DNA of 64,000 bases from Sulfitobacter sp. M05 (GTDB taxonomy: Bacteria; Pseudomonadota; Alphaproteobacteria; Rhodobacterales; Rhodobacteraceae). The notes below the pieces were generated by a model. It ran no database searches. It saw nothing but the letters and a program-made list of their open reading frames with translations, and was not told the origin of the DNA. Position numbers and translations under genes: made by a program. Shown piece by piece: positions 37,464-46,753 of this stretch. The stretch lies in the NCBI RefSeq assembly GCF_029285175.1, contig NZ_JABEDH010000002.1:124001-188000 (forward strand), written 5' to 3'. Within the stretch, counting starts at the first letter, position 1. Every line of letters starts with the position of its first letter.

Positions 37464-38628
37464 AACGCAGCACTTTCGGATCAGCCCCAAGGTCAAGACC
37501 GGGAAACACCGCCCCCTCAAGCACCGCACGATCAAGCCCCAAAAGTCCGCGCATAATCCAGGCCACCGGTGCACGCACATCTGCGGTCGGCATCAAGTCG
37601 CGTTCTTGATACAGTGCCGCGGTGTCCAGACCGGGCCACTCTCTATACACCTGCCCGCCGCGCACCGCGCCACCGGCAAGGATCATCGCCCCTGCCGTCC
37701 CGTGATCGGTGCCACCACTGCCATTCTCACGGGCAGTACGACCAAATTCGGTCATGGCGACAATCGCGGTCTTTCCCCAGACATCCGCCCCCAAGCCGGA
37801 CCGCAGGGTCAACAGCGTCTCGGACAGCTGGCGCAGACTGCGCGCCATATTGCGGTCCTGCCGGCGGTGCGTATCCCACCCCCCCAGTGAAAAGGCCGCA
37901 ACCCGCGCGTCATGCTGCAAACGGGAGGCCGCGAAAGCCGCGATTTTGGCGTGTGGCCGCCCCTTGGATGCAACCGGATTTGTCCCTGTCGACAGCATCT
38001 GCGCCTCGGCCAGCGCCGCATGTAAGGCCGGATCATCCGCCATCACCAGTTCGGCCAGACGCATCGCCTGCGGGCTAAGCCCCAGATGAGCGTCGGGGGC
38101 CCAATTCGCCACCGGCGCAGATCCATCCAGCACCCTCACGTCGTTGTTTCCAATCGCATAAGCCGTATCAGCCTGAAGCCCTGGCACCTGTTGCAACATC
38201 CGGTTCAACCATCCGTCCCGCACCCCGCCTTGCACGCGGTCAGTGCCCGCCTCCAGCATGTCCTGACCATCAAAATGACTGCGCCGGTCACGATAGGGCG
38301 TTGATACGGCGTGGAAAAAACCCAGCTCCTGCGCCCGCCAAAGCGGCATCAAAGGGGCCAGCGCAGGATGCAAGGCAAAAAAACCGTCCAGATCCAGACC
38401 GCTGCCCGAGGCATTCAAACCCGGACGCAAGACGGCAAAGGCCGGATCCCCCACGGGGCGCACAACATCCAACCCATCCATCCCGCCGCGCAGAATAATC
38501 ACAACCAGCCGCGTGTCCCAAGGGGCGCTTGCAAAGGTCACAGGTGTTAACAAGGGGCTGGCCGCCAAGGAACAGCCCACAACGCTGGCGCGGGTCAACA
38601 ATTGCCGTCTGGACAGCTTGGCGTGCAT
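37462..38628 (-). CDS. DUF1501 family protein, Tat-exported
   Basis: A 388-residue protein of the DUF1501 group (alkaline-phosphatase/sulfatase-like fold). A twin-arginine signal (SRRQLL, R7-R8) precedes a hydrophobic stretch ending in ASA near residue 34. Typical segments are LVVIILRGGMDGLD and AIVAMTEFGRTARENGSGGTDHG, the latter with metal-binding-type residues. DUF1501 genes are nearly always paired with DUF1800, as here (8-base gap), and the function is unknown. Since the partner is frameshifted, this gene may have lost its context. Confidence 0.9.
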   Translation of the reverse strand: MHAKLSRRQLLTRASVVGCSLAASPLLTPVTFASAPWDTRLVVIILRGGMDGLDVVRPVGDPAFAVLRPGLNASGSGLDLDGFFALHPALAPLMPLWRAQELGFFHAVSTPYRDRRSHFDGQDMLEAGTDRVQGGVRDGWLNRMLQQVPGLQADTAYAIGNNDVRVLDGSAPVANWAPDAHLGLSPQAMRLAELVMADDPALHAALAEAQMLSTGTNPVASKGRPHAKIAAFAASRLQHDARVAAFSLGGWDTHRRQDRNMARSLRQLSETLLTLRSGLGADVWGKTAIVAMTEFGRTARENGSGGTDHGTAGAMILAGGAVRGGQVYREWPGLDTAALYQERDLMPTADVRAPVAWIMRGLLGLDRAVLEGAVFPGLDLGADPKVLR

Positions 38629-38636
38629 CCTTCCTC

Positions 38637-40018
38637 CTATCGCCGTTGAAATGCTGGCGCGGCAAAGATCAGCCCGACAGCAACCGCGCGGGTTTCTGCC
38701 GCATTGGCCGCAAAATCTACTGCATCCGTCACCCGCCCGTCCAAGACGGTATGCACAAGTTCACGCGGGTCCGGCAAATCATCCATCAGTTGCGCCGGCG
38801 CGCTCACCGCCCAATCCAACCGCGCCGAAATGCCTTGCGGTGTGGCCCAATCATCATCCCCCTCAGGAAATCCATCAGGGCCGGAGGGAGCAAACCACCC
38901 CTGCCCCATCAGTTGCAAAGGCTGAAAGAAAACCTCGCGAATTTGTCGCCACTCCATCTGCTGAAGTTTTTCGGCGGTAACCCCAAGGCCGCGCAAAGCG
39001 GCGCTGACAAATTCGTCCGGCGGGCGCATGTTTGTGCAGGTCGGCTGCCACGCTTGCGGGTGTTCCAACAGCGCAGCATAACAGGCCATCAAATCGCCCT
39101 CATTGCGCAGATAGGCGGCAGTGATGTGCCCCACCAGATCGTCAGGGGGGACATCGCTGACAAAATGCACCGCCAGTTTTCGCGCGATATGGGCGGCAGT
39201 CGCGGGGTGGCGTGCAAATCCCGTAAGGCCGCATGGATCGTGGCCAGCCCCCCCGCGTCGCCATAGGTCTGGCCCAAAACCGTTTCCGGCCCCGGTTCGA
39301 CCATGGCCGGGCGGAATTTAAACCCGTAGTGGCGCGTGGCCCCCAGACCGGTAAACAGCTTGGCCAACTCGCGTACATCTGTTTGGGTATACGGCCCATC
39401 GACCCCCAATGTGTGCAGCTCCAACACTTCGCGGGCCAGGTTTTCGTTCACCCCACCTTGCCGCCCACGCCGCCGTGCTGCGCGGCTGTTGGGGCCAACG
39501 GATGTGTTTTGATCAAGATAGTGCAACATCAACGGATGAGAGACACAAGCAGTCAGCAAGCTGCCAAAATCCCCCGTGATATTGGGGCGCACAGCTTCCT
39601 CGACATAAAGCGGGCTGGCAAACCGCAACAGCCCACCACCACCCAACGCGGTGAAATGATCGGCCCAGAACGCTGTTAACCGTTCCCGAAATCCGTGACG
39701 GGCACTGATGCGGCGCAATTGCGTCTGAACAAACCATTGGCTGTGATCCCGGCGCATGTCGCGTAAAATCCGGCGGGCCTTTTTTCGGGCATCCACCCCC
39801 GCTGCCGTGTCAGGGTTCTTTCGGGCATAGCTGTTGAACCGGTTTCTAAGCGCCAAAGCATCTTGCAACACATGAAATGGCGGGATCGGAAACGCGTTTC
39901 TGGCCTGATCCGTGCCACGCAGCTCTGCCAATATATCAGCGACGTTTTCAGGCGCTGCAATGCGCGCGGATCGACCATAGCCAAAGCGGTGTTCGGCAAG
40001 GACAGGGTCGAAATTCAC
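38637..40018 (-). pseudogene. DUF1800 family gene, broken by a one-base frameshift
   Basis: Two frames together make one DUF1800 protein of about 460 residues. The N-terminal part (from 40018) reads correctly through GGLATIHAALRDL. The family then requires A-R-H-P-A-T-A-A-H-I-A-R-K-L, which is present only in another frame and continues to the stop at 38637. Restoring one base, TTGCAC to TTGGCAC on the minus strand near 39215, joins them. Left as is, the first frame ends at 39089 after ~25 unrelated residues. A real inactivating mutation and a sequencing error are both possible. It is upstream of DUF1501 in one operon. Confidence 0.85.
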
Positions 40019-40126
40019 CGGAAAGACGTGTGCAATGCAGGTTTCATTGCGGGGAGCCTAGCGACAATTGCGCGAAATTTCATCCGGCGATTTACGACAA
40101 TTTTACGCAATGCCCGGACCGAATAG

Positions 40127-40152
40127 GAAAAGGGGCCGCACACCACGGCCCC
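40127..40152 (-). terminator. rho-independent terminator of aspS
   Basis: GGGGCCG (40132-40138) pairs with CGGCCCC (40146-40152) across a 7-base loop. On the minus strand the stem is followed by TTTTCC (40131-40126). It sits 20 bases past the aspS stop and before the DUF1800 gene. Confidence 0.8.
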
Positions 40153-40171
40153 AGCCCCTGATTTTGTGTCG

Positions 40172-42022
40172 TTATTCCTGCGGAATGACCCGCAGACCCA
40201 GCTCCATCAACTGATCCGAAGAAGGATCGTTTGGCGCGTTCATCATCAGGTCTTCGGCACGCTGGTTCATCGGGAACAGGATCACCTCGCGGATGTTCTG
40301 TTCATCCGCCAACAGCATCACAATCCGGTCAATACCTGCGGCACAGCCACCGTGCGGCGGGGCACCATATTGAAAGGCGTTAACCATACCGCCAAACCGC
40401 TTCTCAACTTCGTCCTTACCGTAACCGGCAATTTCAAAGGCTTTGAACATGATCTCGGGCTTGTGGTTCCGGATCGCACCCGACACCAGCTCGTAACCGT
40501 TACAGGCCAAATCATACTGATAGCCCAATACCTTAAGCGGATCGCCCTGAAGCGCTTCCATCCCGCCCTGCGGCATGGAGAAGGGGTTGTGTTCAAAGTC
40601 GATCTTGCCGGTTTCCTCGTCTTTTTCGTAGATCGGGAAGTCGACGATCCACGCAAAGGCAAAGCGGTTTTGATCGGTCAGACCCAGTTCGTCACCGATG
40701 ACAGTCCGGGCGCGGCCTGCAACCGCTTCAAAGGCTTTCGGCTTGCCGCCAAGGAAAAACGCCGCATCACCGATGCCCAGGCCCAACTGCTGGCGGATTG
40801 CCTCGGTACGCTCTGGTCCGATGTTTTTGGCCAACGGTCCTGCCGCTTCCATGCCGCCTTCAACCTCGCCTGATTTCAGCTTGGCCTGCGCTTCTTTCAC
40901 TGTGATGCCCAGTTCCTGCGCCACGGCATCCGCTGTTTTTTCACGCCAGAAGATATAGCCCATGCCGGGCAGGCCTTCTTTTTGGGCAAATACGTTCATC
41001 CGGTCACAGAACTTGCGCCCGCCCCCCGTGGGTGCCGGAATGGCGCGCACTTCGGTGCCTTCCTGCTCCAACAGCTTGGCAAAGATTGCAAAGCCGGAAC
41101 CCGCGAAATGTTCGCTGACAACCTGCATTTTGATCGGGTTACGCAGGTCTGGTTTATCGGTACCGTACCAAAGGGCCGCATCTTTATAGGAAATCTGTTC
41201 CCATGTTTCATCTACTTTGCGACCGCCGCCGAACTCTTCAAAGATGCCACCGATCACTGGCTGGATCGTGTCGAACACGTCCTGCTGGGTGACAAAGGAC
41301 ATCTCAAGGTCAAGCTGGTAAAAATCTGTCGGGGACCGGTCCGCACGCGGGTCTTCATCACGGAAACAAGGCGCGATCTGGAAATATTTGTCGAAACCCG
41401 AAACCATCAACAGCTGTTTGAATTGCTGAGGGGCCTGCGGCAAAGCATAGAACTTGCCCGGATGCTGGCGCGACGGCACCAAAAAGTCGCGGGCCCCTTC
41501 CGGCGAGGACGCCGTGATGATCGGGGTCTGAAATTCTTTGAACTCCTTGTCCCACATACGTTTACGGATCGAGGAAACCACATCGGAACGCAGCACCATG
41601 TTTTGCTGCATCTTCTCGCGGCGCAGATCAAGGTAACGATAGCGCAGACGGGTTTCCTCTGGGTATTCCTGTTCGCCGAACACCATCAGCGGCAATTCCG
41701 CGGCAGAACCCAAGACTTCGACCTCACGGACAAAAACCTCGATCTCGCCGGTCGGGATTTTTGTGTTGATCAGATCAGCGGCGCGCGCCTTCACTTCACC
41801 GTCAATGCGGATACACCATTCGGACCGGATCTTTTCCATGTCCTTGAATGCTGGGCTATCAGGGTCACACAGAACCTGCGTCATCCCGTAGTGGTCACGC
41901 AGGTCGATAAACAGGATACCACCGTGATCGCGCACGCGATGCACCCAGCCGGACAGGCGCACAGCGTCACCTTTGTTTGAGATGTTAAGATCGGCGCAAG
42001 TATGGCTGCGGTAGGCGTGCAT
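40172..42022 (-). CDS. aspS: aspartyl-tRNA synthetase
   Basis: A 616-residue class II bacterial-type AspRS. The anticodon-binding OB domain comes first ([25 protein letters not shown]). The catalytic core carries motif 2 ([20 protein letters not shown]), then a GAD insertion domain, and motif 3 ([14 protein letters not shown]) near the C terminus. It may charge tRNA-Asp only or also tRNA-Asn; that cannot be decided here. Start ATG 42022 follows AAAGGGAC; an in-frame ATG at 42079 adds 19 unconserved residues. Confidence 0.97.
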   Translation of the reverse strand: MHAYRSHTCADLNISNKGDAVRLSGWVHRVRDHGGILFIDLRDHYGMTQVLCDPDSPAFKDMEKIRSEWCIRIDGEVKARAADLINTKIPTGEIEVFVREVEVLGSAAELPLMVFGEQEYPEETRLRYRYLDLRREKMQQNMVLRSDVVSSIRKRMWDKEFKEFQTPIITASSPEGARDFLVPSRQHPGKFYALPQAPQQFKQLLMVSGFDKYFQIAPCFRDEDPRADRSPTDFYQLDLEMSFVTQQDVFDTIQPVIGGIFEEFGGGRKVDETWEQISYKDAALWYGTDKPDLRNPIKMQVVSEHFAGSGFAIFAKLLEQEGTEVRAIPAPTGGGRKFCDRMNVFAQKEGLPGMGYIFWREKTADAVAQELGITVKEAQAKLKSGEVEGGMEAAGPLAKNIGPERTEAIRQQLGLGIGDAAFFLGGKPKAFEAVAGRARTVIGDELGLTDQNRFAFAWIVDFPIYEKDEETGKIDFEHNPFSMPQGGMEALQGDPLKVLGYQYDLACNGYELVSGAIRNHKPEIMFKAFEIAGYGKDEVEKRFGGMVNAFQYGAPPHGGCAAGIDRIVMLLADEQNIREVILFPMNQRAEDLMMNAPNDPSSDQLMELGLRVIPQE

Positions 42023-42218
42023 GACGGTCCCTTTCGAGGGCTGGATTTGTTGGCGCAGATACACCTTTTGACAGCGCAAAAGTCAAGGGCAGCACAACGC
42101 ACCCTGCACGCGCTGATCCGGCGCATGATCCGCGCCGCTATGTCACAAGACACTTCACATCAATGAATGTTGTCGTATACCTTTCGCGTATTCAAACAAA
42201 ACCAATTGGACGTTACTC

Positions 42219-44141
42219 ATGGAACAGGACTTTTCCGACGCGCTAGCGCGGGCTTTCGCCACCTTTGGCACAATCGGCTCTTACGGCAATCTGACCGTAC
42301 CAACCTCGGCTGATGACGTATTGAACTGGACAGTCGGTGATTACCTTGCGCTGGTTGATGCCGCCGAAACCGCGCTGACGTCAATTGACCGTTCAGTGTT
42401 CTCGATGATCCTGAACGACCCCACCTTATCCGCCGAGCTGGACGCTGAGGGGCGCGCGCTACTCGAAGCATGGTCGGCAGGCGATTTTTCACAGATCACA
42501 CAACCGCTTAACGAGGTGCGGGCCCTGATGGCCCCCTATTCTGCGGAAACGCTGCTGCGCGATGCCCTCGACCCCGACGGCGGCGGCATCGAAGGGATCG
42601 AAAACGCCTTTGCCGATGCCGAGACGCGGATTTCAGAATTGCTGTGGAACGAAGACAACGGTCTTTTCGCCTCGCCTACCTTTACGGTCGATCCGGACAC
42701 CGGAGTCTGGTCATCAGGCAGCGCCGGCTTTAGCGGCACCACCTTGGCCGAATTCTTCAGCTTGCTGGGCGAAGCGGCTGGCAATGCCATCATGTCCTTC
42801 CTTGGCAACCGCGACGGTCTGTTAAACCAGCTGGCCAACGACGGCATCGACCCCGCAGCGATTGCAGCTGCCACCGATGCCGCAGAAGCCGCCAGCGCGC
42901 AAGCACTACAGGCACTGCAAGAGATCGGGACACGGGTAACGACACAGGGCACCAGCAATCCCACAGATATAGAATCACAGGCCACTGCGCAGATTCAGGG
43001 ATTAATCAACGCGCTTGTCTCGGCCCTCCCGGGCCTAGGCAACGCACTGGATACCTTGATTTTCGGATCACGCAATTCCGACCCCACTTTCATCGTCAGC
43101 CCGCAAGGCGATGTTTCAGGGTCAGACGAAGGCGATTGGTTCTATCTGTCAAAACTGGCAGACAGCTTTGACGGCGGCAGCGGGGCCGATGTGCTTTTCG
43201 GGTTCGAAGGTGACGACAGCCTGCTGGGCGGCGGCGACGCTGACAACCTCTTTGGCGGCGCAGGCAATGATATGCTGCGCGGCGGCAGCGGTAATGACCA
43301 GATTAACGGCGGCGAGGGTGACAGCGATGTTGCAAACTTCCTGAACGGTTTGGGACAGTTCACCTTGCAGTTTTCCAGTGACGGCAGCGTCACCGTGCAA
43401 GACCGTTCCGCCGACGGCGAAGGCACCGATCTATTGACCGGCATCGAAACCCTGTCCTTTGGCAGTGGCGCGTCGGTCTTTGCCGACGGCGTCATCAACC
43501 TAAGCCAGTTTCAAGCCATCGCAGGGCTGGATGCCGATCAGATCAATACTTTTGTTGAACTCTACGTCGCCTATTTCAACCGCGCGCCTGATGCGGCTGG
43601 CCTGAACTTCTGGGGCTCGGCGTTTGCCAATGGCACCTCGCTGGAAGAGATCGCGAACCTGTTTCTCGATCAGGATGAAACCCGTGCCACCTATGCGCCG
43701 GATATCAGCAACCTCGAATTCGCCTCTCAGGTTTATCAGAACGTCTTGGGCCGCAGTCCCGATGTGGACGGGCTGGCCTTTTGGCAAGGGCAACTGGACA
43801 GCGGCAATATTGGCCGTGGTGCCTTTATCCTTGAGGTGCTGAAAGGGGCCAAGGTTGATCTGGACGCAGGTGCCTCACAGACTGACATTGATCTGCAACT
43901 GTCCGACCGGTCTTATCTGTCCACGAAAACCGACCTTGGCACCTATTTCGGTGTGATCAAAGGCCTGTCCGATGTGAACGATGCCTCTGCTGCGATGCAA
44001 TTGTTCGTGCGCGGGTCCGACACCTCTGTCCAGTCGGCGATCGAACGTATCGACGCGGACTATGCTGCGGCTTTGGCAGATGACAGTGGCGAAATGGTGA
44101 TGCAGCTGGTGGGCGTGGCCGACGATCCCTTCGCGGTCTAA
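42219..44141 (+). CDS. RTX-repeat protein with DUF4214 domain, probably type I secreted
   Basis: A 640-residue acidic protein without a signal peptide. Residues 1-~290 are helical and unrecognised. Residues ~313-368 hold several glycine-aspartate nonapeptides of the RTX type (GGSGADVLFGFEGDD, GGAGNDMLRGGSGND), which bind calcium after export. Residues ~440-560 contain two DUF4214 units (ELYVAYFNRAPDAAGLNFW; VYQNVLGRSPDVDGLAFW), a module found in surface-layer and RTX proteins. The acidic C terminus ending DDPFAV suits a type I signal. No exporter gene is adjacent. Confidence 0.85.
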   Translation: MEQDFSDALARAFATFGTIGSYGNLTVPTSADDVLNWTVGDYLALVDAAETALTSIDRSVFSMILNDPTLSAELDAEGRALLEAWSAGDFSQITQPLNEVRALMAPYSAETLLRDALDPDGGGIEGIENAFADAETRISELLWNEDNGLFASPTFTVDPDTGVWSSGSAGFSGTTLAEFFSLLGEAAGNAIMSFLGNRDGLLNQLANDGIDPAAIAAATDAAEAASAQALQALQEIGTRVTTQGTSNPTDIESQATAQIQGLINALVSALPGLGNALDTLIFGSRNSDPTFIVSPQGDVSGSDEGDWFYLSKLADSFDGGSGADVLFGFEGDDSLLGGGDADNLFGGAGNDMLRGGSGNDQINGGEGDSDVANFLNGLGQFTLQFSSDGSVTVQDRSADGEGTDLLTGIETLSFGSGASVFADGVINLSQFQAIAGLDADQINTFVELYVAYFNRAPDAAGLNFWGSAFANGTSLEEIANLFLDQDETRATYAPDISNLEFASQVYQNVLGRSPDVDGLAFWQGQLDSGNIGRGAFILEVLKGAKVDLDAGASQTDIDLQLSDRSYLSTKTDLGTYFGVIKGLSDVNDASAAMQLFVRGSDTSVQSAIERIDADYAAALADDSGEMVMQLVGVADDPFAV

Positions 44142-44171
44142 CCGGGCTTCAAGCCGGATCAAGACCAACAA

Positions 44172-44195
44172 CAGCGGGCAGGGAATTGCCCGCTG
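44172..44195 (+). terminator. hairpin after the RTX gene
   Basis: CAGCGGGCA (44172-44180) pairs perfectly with TGCCCGCTG (44187-44195) over a 6-base loop, 31 bases after the RTX stop. It has no T-run, so it is only a candidate terminator. Confidence 0.5.
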
Positions 44196-44299
44196 ACACT
44201 CCGGTGCCCCGCCGCTTTTGCGTTTTGCGGCATTTCCCATCGCATACGTTCTAAGCGACAGATCAACATATCGCCGCATCGCAGAAAAATCAGCGCGCC

Positions 44300-44320
44300 C
44301 ACTAGACGACTGGTCTAGTG
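44300..44320. promoter_or_regulatory. NemR-type operator upstream of nemR
   Basis: A perfect palindrome CACTAGAC-GACTG-GTCTAGTG, 8-base arms around 5 bases, ends 17 bases before the nemR start. The core TAGAC..GTCTA resembles the E. coli NemR box as I remember it. It probably overlaps the promoter (TATAT at 44326-44330), giving autorepression. Confidence 0.75.
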
Positions 44321-44337
44321 CGACCTATATCACGGGT

Positions 44338-44928
44338 ATGAACAAGCAAGGACAAGATACACGCGGCCATATTCTGACGGTTGGTCGCCGCCTCACAGCG
44401 CAGCAGGGCTATACCGGCGTTGGCCTGAGCGAACTGTTGAAGCAAGCAGGCGTGCCGAAGGGATCATTCTATCACTATTTCCCATCGAAAGAGGCCTATG
44501 GTTGCGCCGTTCTAGAAGACTTCATTCGCGAATACAAAGAACGCCTGCGAACTTCCCTGTACAATCCGCAGCTGAATGGCCGCGACAAGTTCCTGACCTA
44601 TTTCCGGGACTGGAGCTGCAAGCAACTCAGCAACAACCCCGAGGACCGCTGTCTGGTGGTCAAACTCTCTGCCGAGGTCGCGGACCTGTCAGAAGACATG
44701 AGCAGGATTTTACGCAACGGTGTGACCGACATTGTCGCGCGTCTGGCGGAAACTCTTGAACAGGGAATTGCGGACAGCTCTATCGGGGCTCTTGAAAAGC
44801 CCGCCGCCACCGCGGCAACGATCTATCACATGTGGCTGGGGGCCAGCCTTGTTGCCAGCCTCTCGCGCAGTGACGCCGCACTTGAGGCTGCGATGAAATC
44901 AACAGAGGCGCTTGTCCCCGCCCCATAA
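44338..44928 (+). CDS. nemR: NemR-like TetR-family redox/electrophile repressor
   Basis: A 196-residue TetR regulator closely resembling E. coli NemR, which senses bleach, methylglyoxal and quinones. The helix-turn-helix segment GLSELLKQAGVPKGSFYHYF (residues 29-48) and CLVVKLSAEVADLSEDM (from C105) match the remembered NemR sequence. C105 aligns with the redox-sensing Cys106. The start at ATG 44338 is preferred over a far upstream in-frame ATG because the palindromic operator lies between. It regulates itself and probably the next two genes, since a second copy of the operator core precedes the ohr-like gene. Confidence 0.82.
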   Translation: MNKQGQDTRGHILTVGRRLTAQQGYTGVGLSELLKQAGVPKGSFYHYFPSKEAYGCAVLEDFIREYKERLRTSLYNPQLNGRDKFLTYFRDWSCKQLSNNPEDRCLVVKLSAEVADLSEDMSRILRNGVTDIVARLAETLEQGIADSSIGALEKPAATAATIYHMWLGASLVASLSRSDAALEAAMKSTEALVPAP

Positions 44929-44951
44929 CATAAACACGTTAACAAACTCAC

Positions 44952-44967
44952 AAGACGACTGGTCTAA
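44952..44967. promoter_or_regulatory. second NemR-type operator, before the ohr-like gene
   Basis: AGACGACTGGTCT (44953-44965) is identical to the centre of the palindrome at 44300-44320, with an imperfect outer base on the left. It ends about 15 bases before the ohr-like start, indicating that the gene is under the same repressor. Confidence 0.7.
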
Positions 44968-44981
44968 TAAAGGAAAAACCG

Positions 44982-45398
44982 ATGAAAATTTTTTACAAAA
45001 CCGCAGCAACGGCAACTGGTGGACGCTCAGGCACCTCTGCCCTGAATGATGGCAGCCACTCTGTTCAGATGGTTCGCCCCGACAGCAAAGATGCGGGTGT
45101 AAACCCCGAACAACTGTTCGCACTTGGCTATGCCGCTTGTTTTGACAGCGCGATGGATCTGACGGCAAAGCAGCTGAAGATTGACGCCACTGGTGCCAAA
45201 ACCTCAGTCGAAGTTGGCATCGGTCAGCGCGCCGAAGGCGGCTATGGGCTTGACCTCGACATTACTGCTTACCTGCCGGGCATGGATACTGACGACGCAC
45301 AGCGGCTGGTCGAAGCAACCCATCAGGTTTGCCCCTATTCTAACGCCACGCGCGGCAACATCGACGTGCGTCTGCACATCAAAACCGACGCAAGCTAG
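44982..45398 (+). CDS. organic hydroperoxide resistance protein, Ohr/OsmC family
   Basis: A 138-residue OsmC-fold thiol peroxidase that reduces organic hydroperoxides using two cysteines: C53 in GYAACFDSA and C117 in HQVCPYSNATRGN. The Ohr-type signature NPEQLFALGYAACF is clear. A NemR-type operator lies directly upstream, whereas classical ohr genes are controlled by the MarR-family OhrR, so this wiring is unusual. It is followed by the curA-like gene. Confidence 0.92.
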   Translation: MKIFYKTAATATGGRSGTSALNDGSHSVQMVRPDSKDAGVNPEQLFALGYAACFDSAMDLTAKQLKIDATGAKTSVEVGIGQRAEGGYGLDLDITAYLPGMDTDDAQRLVEATHQVCPYSNATRGNIDVRLHIKTDAS

Positions 45399-45494
45399 GG
45401 CCCAGCGCCCGGCCCTTGCAATAACGCCAAGACCGCGATGCCGCCTCGATGGTACGCATCCGGTCTTGAAACGGCATCACAAAAGAAGACGCAA

Positions 45495-46538
45495 ATGACA
45501 CAGACCAACGACATTAATCGGCAGCTGGTGCTGGCCGAGCGCCCCAAAGGCGAACCAACCAAAGACACCCTGAAACTGCTGAAAAGTGACGTTCCCGCCG
45601 CCGGAGACGGACAGATGCTGCTGCGGGTCGAGTATCTTTCGCTTGATCCTTACATGCGCGGCCGGATGAGCGACGCCCCCTCCTATGCCGCACCGGTTGA
45701 AATCAACGGGGTGATGGAAGGCGGCACAGTGGCGCAGGTTGTCACGTCGAACATCGACGGGTTTACAGCCGGTGACTGGGTCCTCAGCTTTAGCGGCTGG
45801 CAGGACTACGCCCTGTCCGATGGCACCGGCGTGACCAAGCTGTCGCAATCACCTGATCATCTGTCTTGGGCGCTTGGCATCATGGGGATGCCGGGCTTTA
45901 CCGCTTGGGCTGGTCTGATGCAGATCGGTGCCCCGAAAAAAGGCGAAACAATTGTCGTCGCTGCGGCAACCGGTCCGGTTGGTGCCACTGTTGGGCAAAT
46001 CGGCAAACTGTTGGGATGTCGCGTTGTCGGTGTGGCCGGGGGGGCGGAAAAATGCGCCTATGCGGTGAACGAGCTGGGCTTTGACGCCTGTATTGATCAC
46101 AAGAGCGCCGATTTCGCGGACCAGTTGGCCAAGGCCAGCCCTGACGGCATCGACGTCTACTTCGAGAATGTCGGCGGCAAGGTGCTAGACGCGGTGATCC
46201 CCCTGCTGAACCCGAACGCACGGATGCCGGTTTGTGGTTTGATATCACAGTACAACGCGACAAGCCTGCCAGATGGGCCGGACCGGATGAACTGGCTGAT
46301 GGGGCAGATCCTGCGCAAAAAAGTAAAGGTCCAAGGCTTCATTATCTTTGACGATTTCGGACATCTCTATCCAGAGTTTGCAAAGGAAATGGGCGCATGG
46401 ATCGAAAGCGGCAAAATCAAATACCGCGAAGAGATCATCGACGGCCTTGAGAATGCCCCTCAAGCCTTCATTGGTTTGCTGAAGGGTGAAAACTTTGGCA
46501 AACGTGTGATCCGCGTCGGCCAACTGGCAAAATCCTAA
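45495..46538 (+). CDS. NADP-dependent oxidoreductase, CurA-like
   Basis: A 347-residue zinc-independent medium-chain reductase of the leukotriene B4 dehydrogenase/curcumin reductase group, reducing alpha,beta-unsaturated ketones and aldehydes with NADPH. YLSLDPYMRGRMSD, LGMPGFTAWAGL and the cofactor motif AAATGPVGATVGQIGK (near residue 154) match E. coli CurA closely as remembered. ATG 45495 is chosen over an upstream frame extension to 45438. With nemR and the ohr-like gene it forms a detoxification module for reactive electrophiles. Confidence 0.9.
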   Translation: MTQTNDINRQLVLAERPKGEPTKDTLKLLKSDVPAAGDGQMLLRVEYLSLDPYMRGRMSDAPSYAAPVEINGVMEGGTVAQVVTSNIDGFTAGDWVLSFSGWQDYALSDGTGVTKLSQSPDHLSWALGIMGMPGFTAWAGLMQIGAPKKGETIVVAAATGPVGATVGQIGKLLGCRVVGVAGGAEKCAYAVNELGFDACIDHKSADFADQLAKASPDGIDVYFENVGGKVLDAVIPLLNPNARMPVCGLISQYNATSLPDGPDRMNWLMGQILRKKVKVQGFIIFDDFGHLYPEFAKEMGAWIESGKIKYREEIIDGLENAPQAFIGLLKGENFGKRVIRVGQLAKS

Positions 46539-46675
46539 GCCCATGAGAAATAGCAACCTTAGGGCTGAAACGGACGAAATACCTGCCGTCCGGTCCCGGG
46601 TTGTCTGGTCACGTCCGGAAATTTCGGGCGTGACGCGACATCACATCACCTTGCGCATCCCGCATCAGTTATTCA

Positions 46676-46687
46676 ATACCACGGTAT
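46676..46687. promoter_or_regulatory. small palindrome upstream of the export genes
   Basis: ATACC-AC-GGTAT is a perfect short inverted repeat 66 bases before the HlyD-type gene, in a 215-base gap where its promoter must lie. It could be an operator; no regulator gene is adjacent. Confidence 0.35.
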
Positions 46688-46753
46688 CTCACGTTTATCC
46701 AAAGAACCGTGATTTCATTCCCGTTCCACCAGCCATGCCCGAGGTCGCCCGCC

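Noticed and set aside
40982-41980. 332-codon open frame antisense to aspS
   Set aside because: It is a shadow of the synthetase gene with no recognisable domain.
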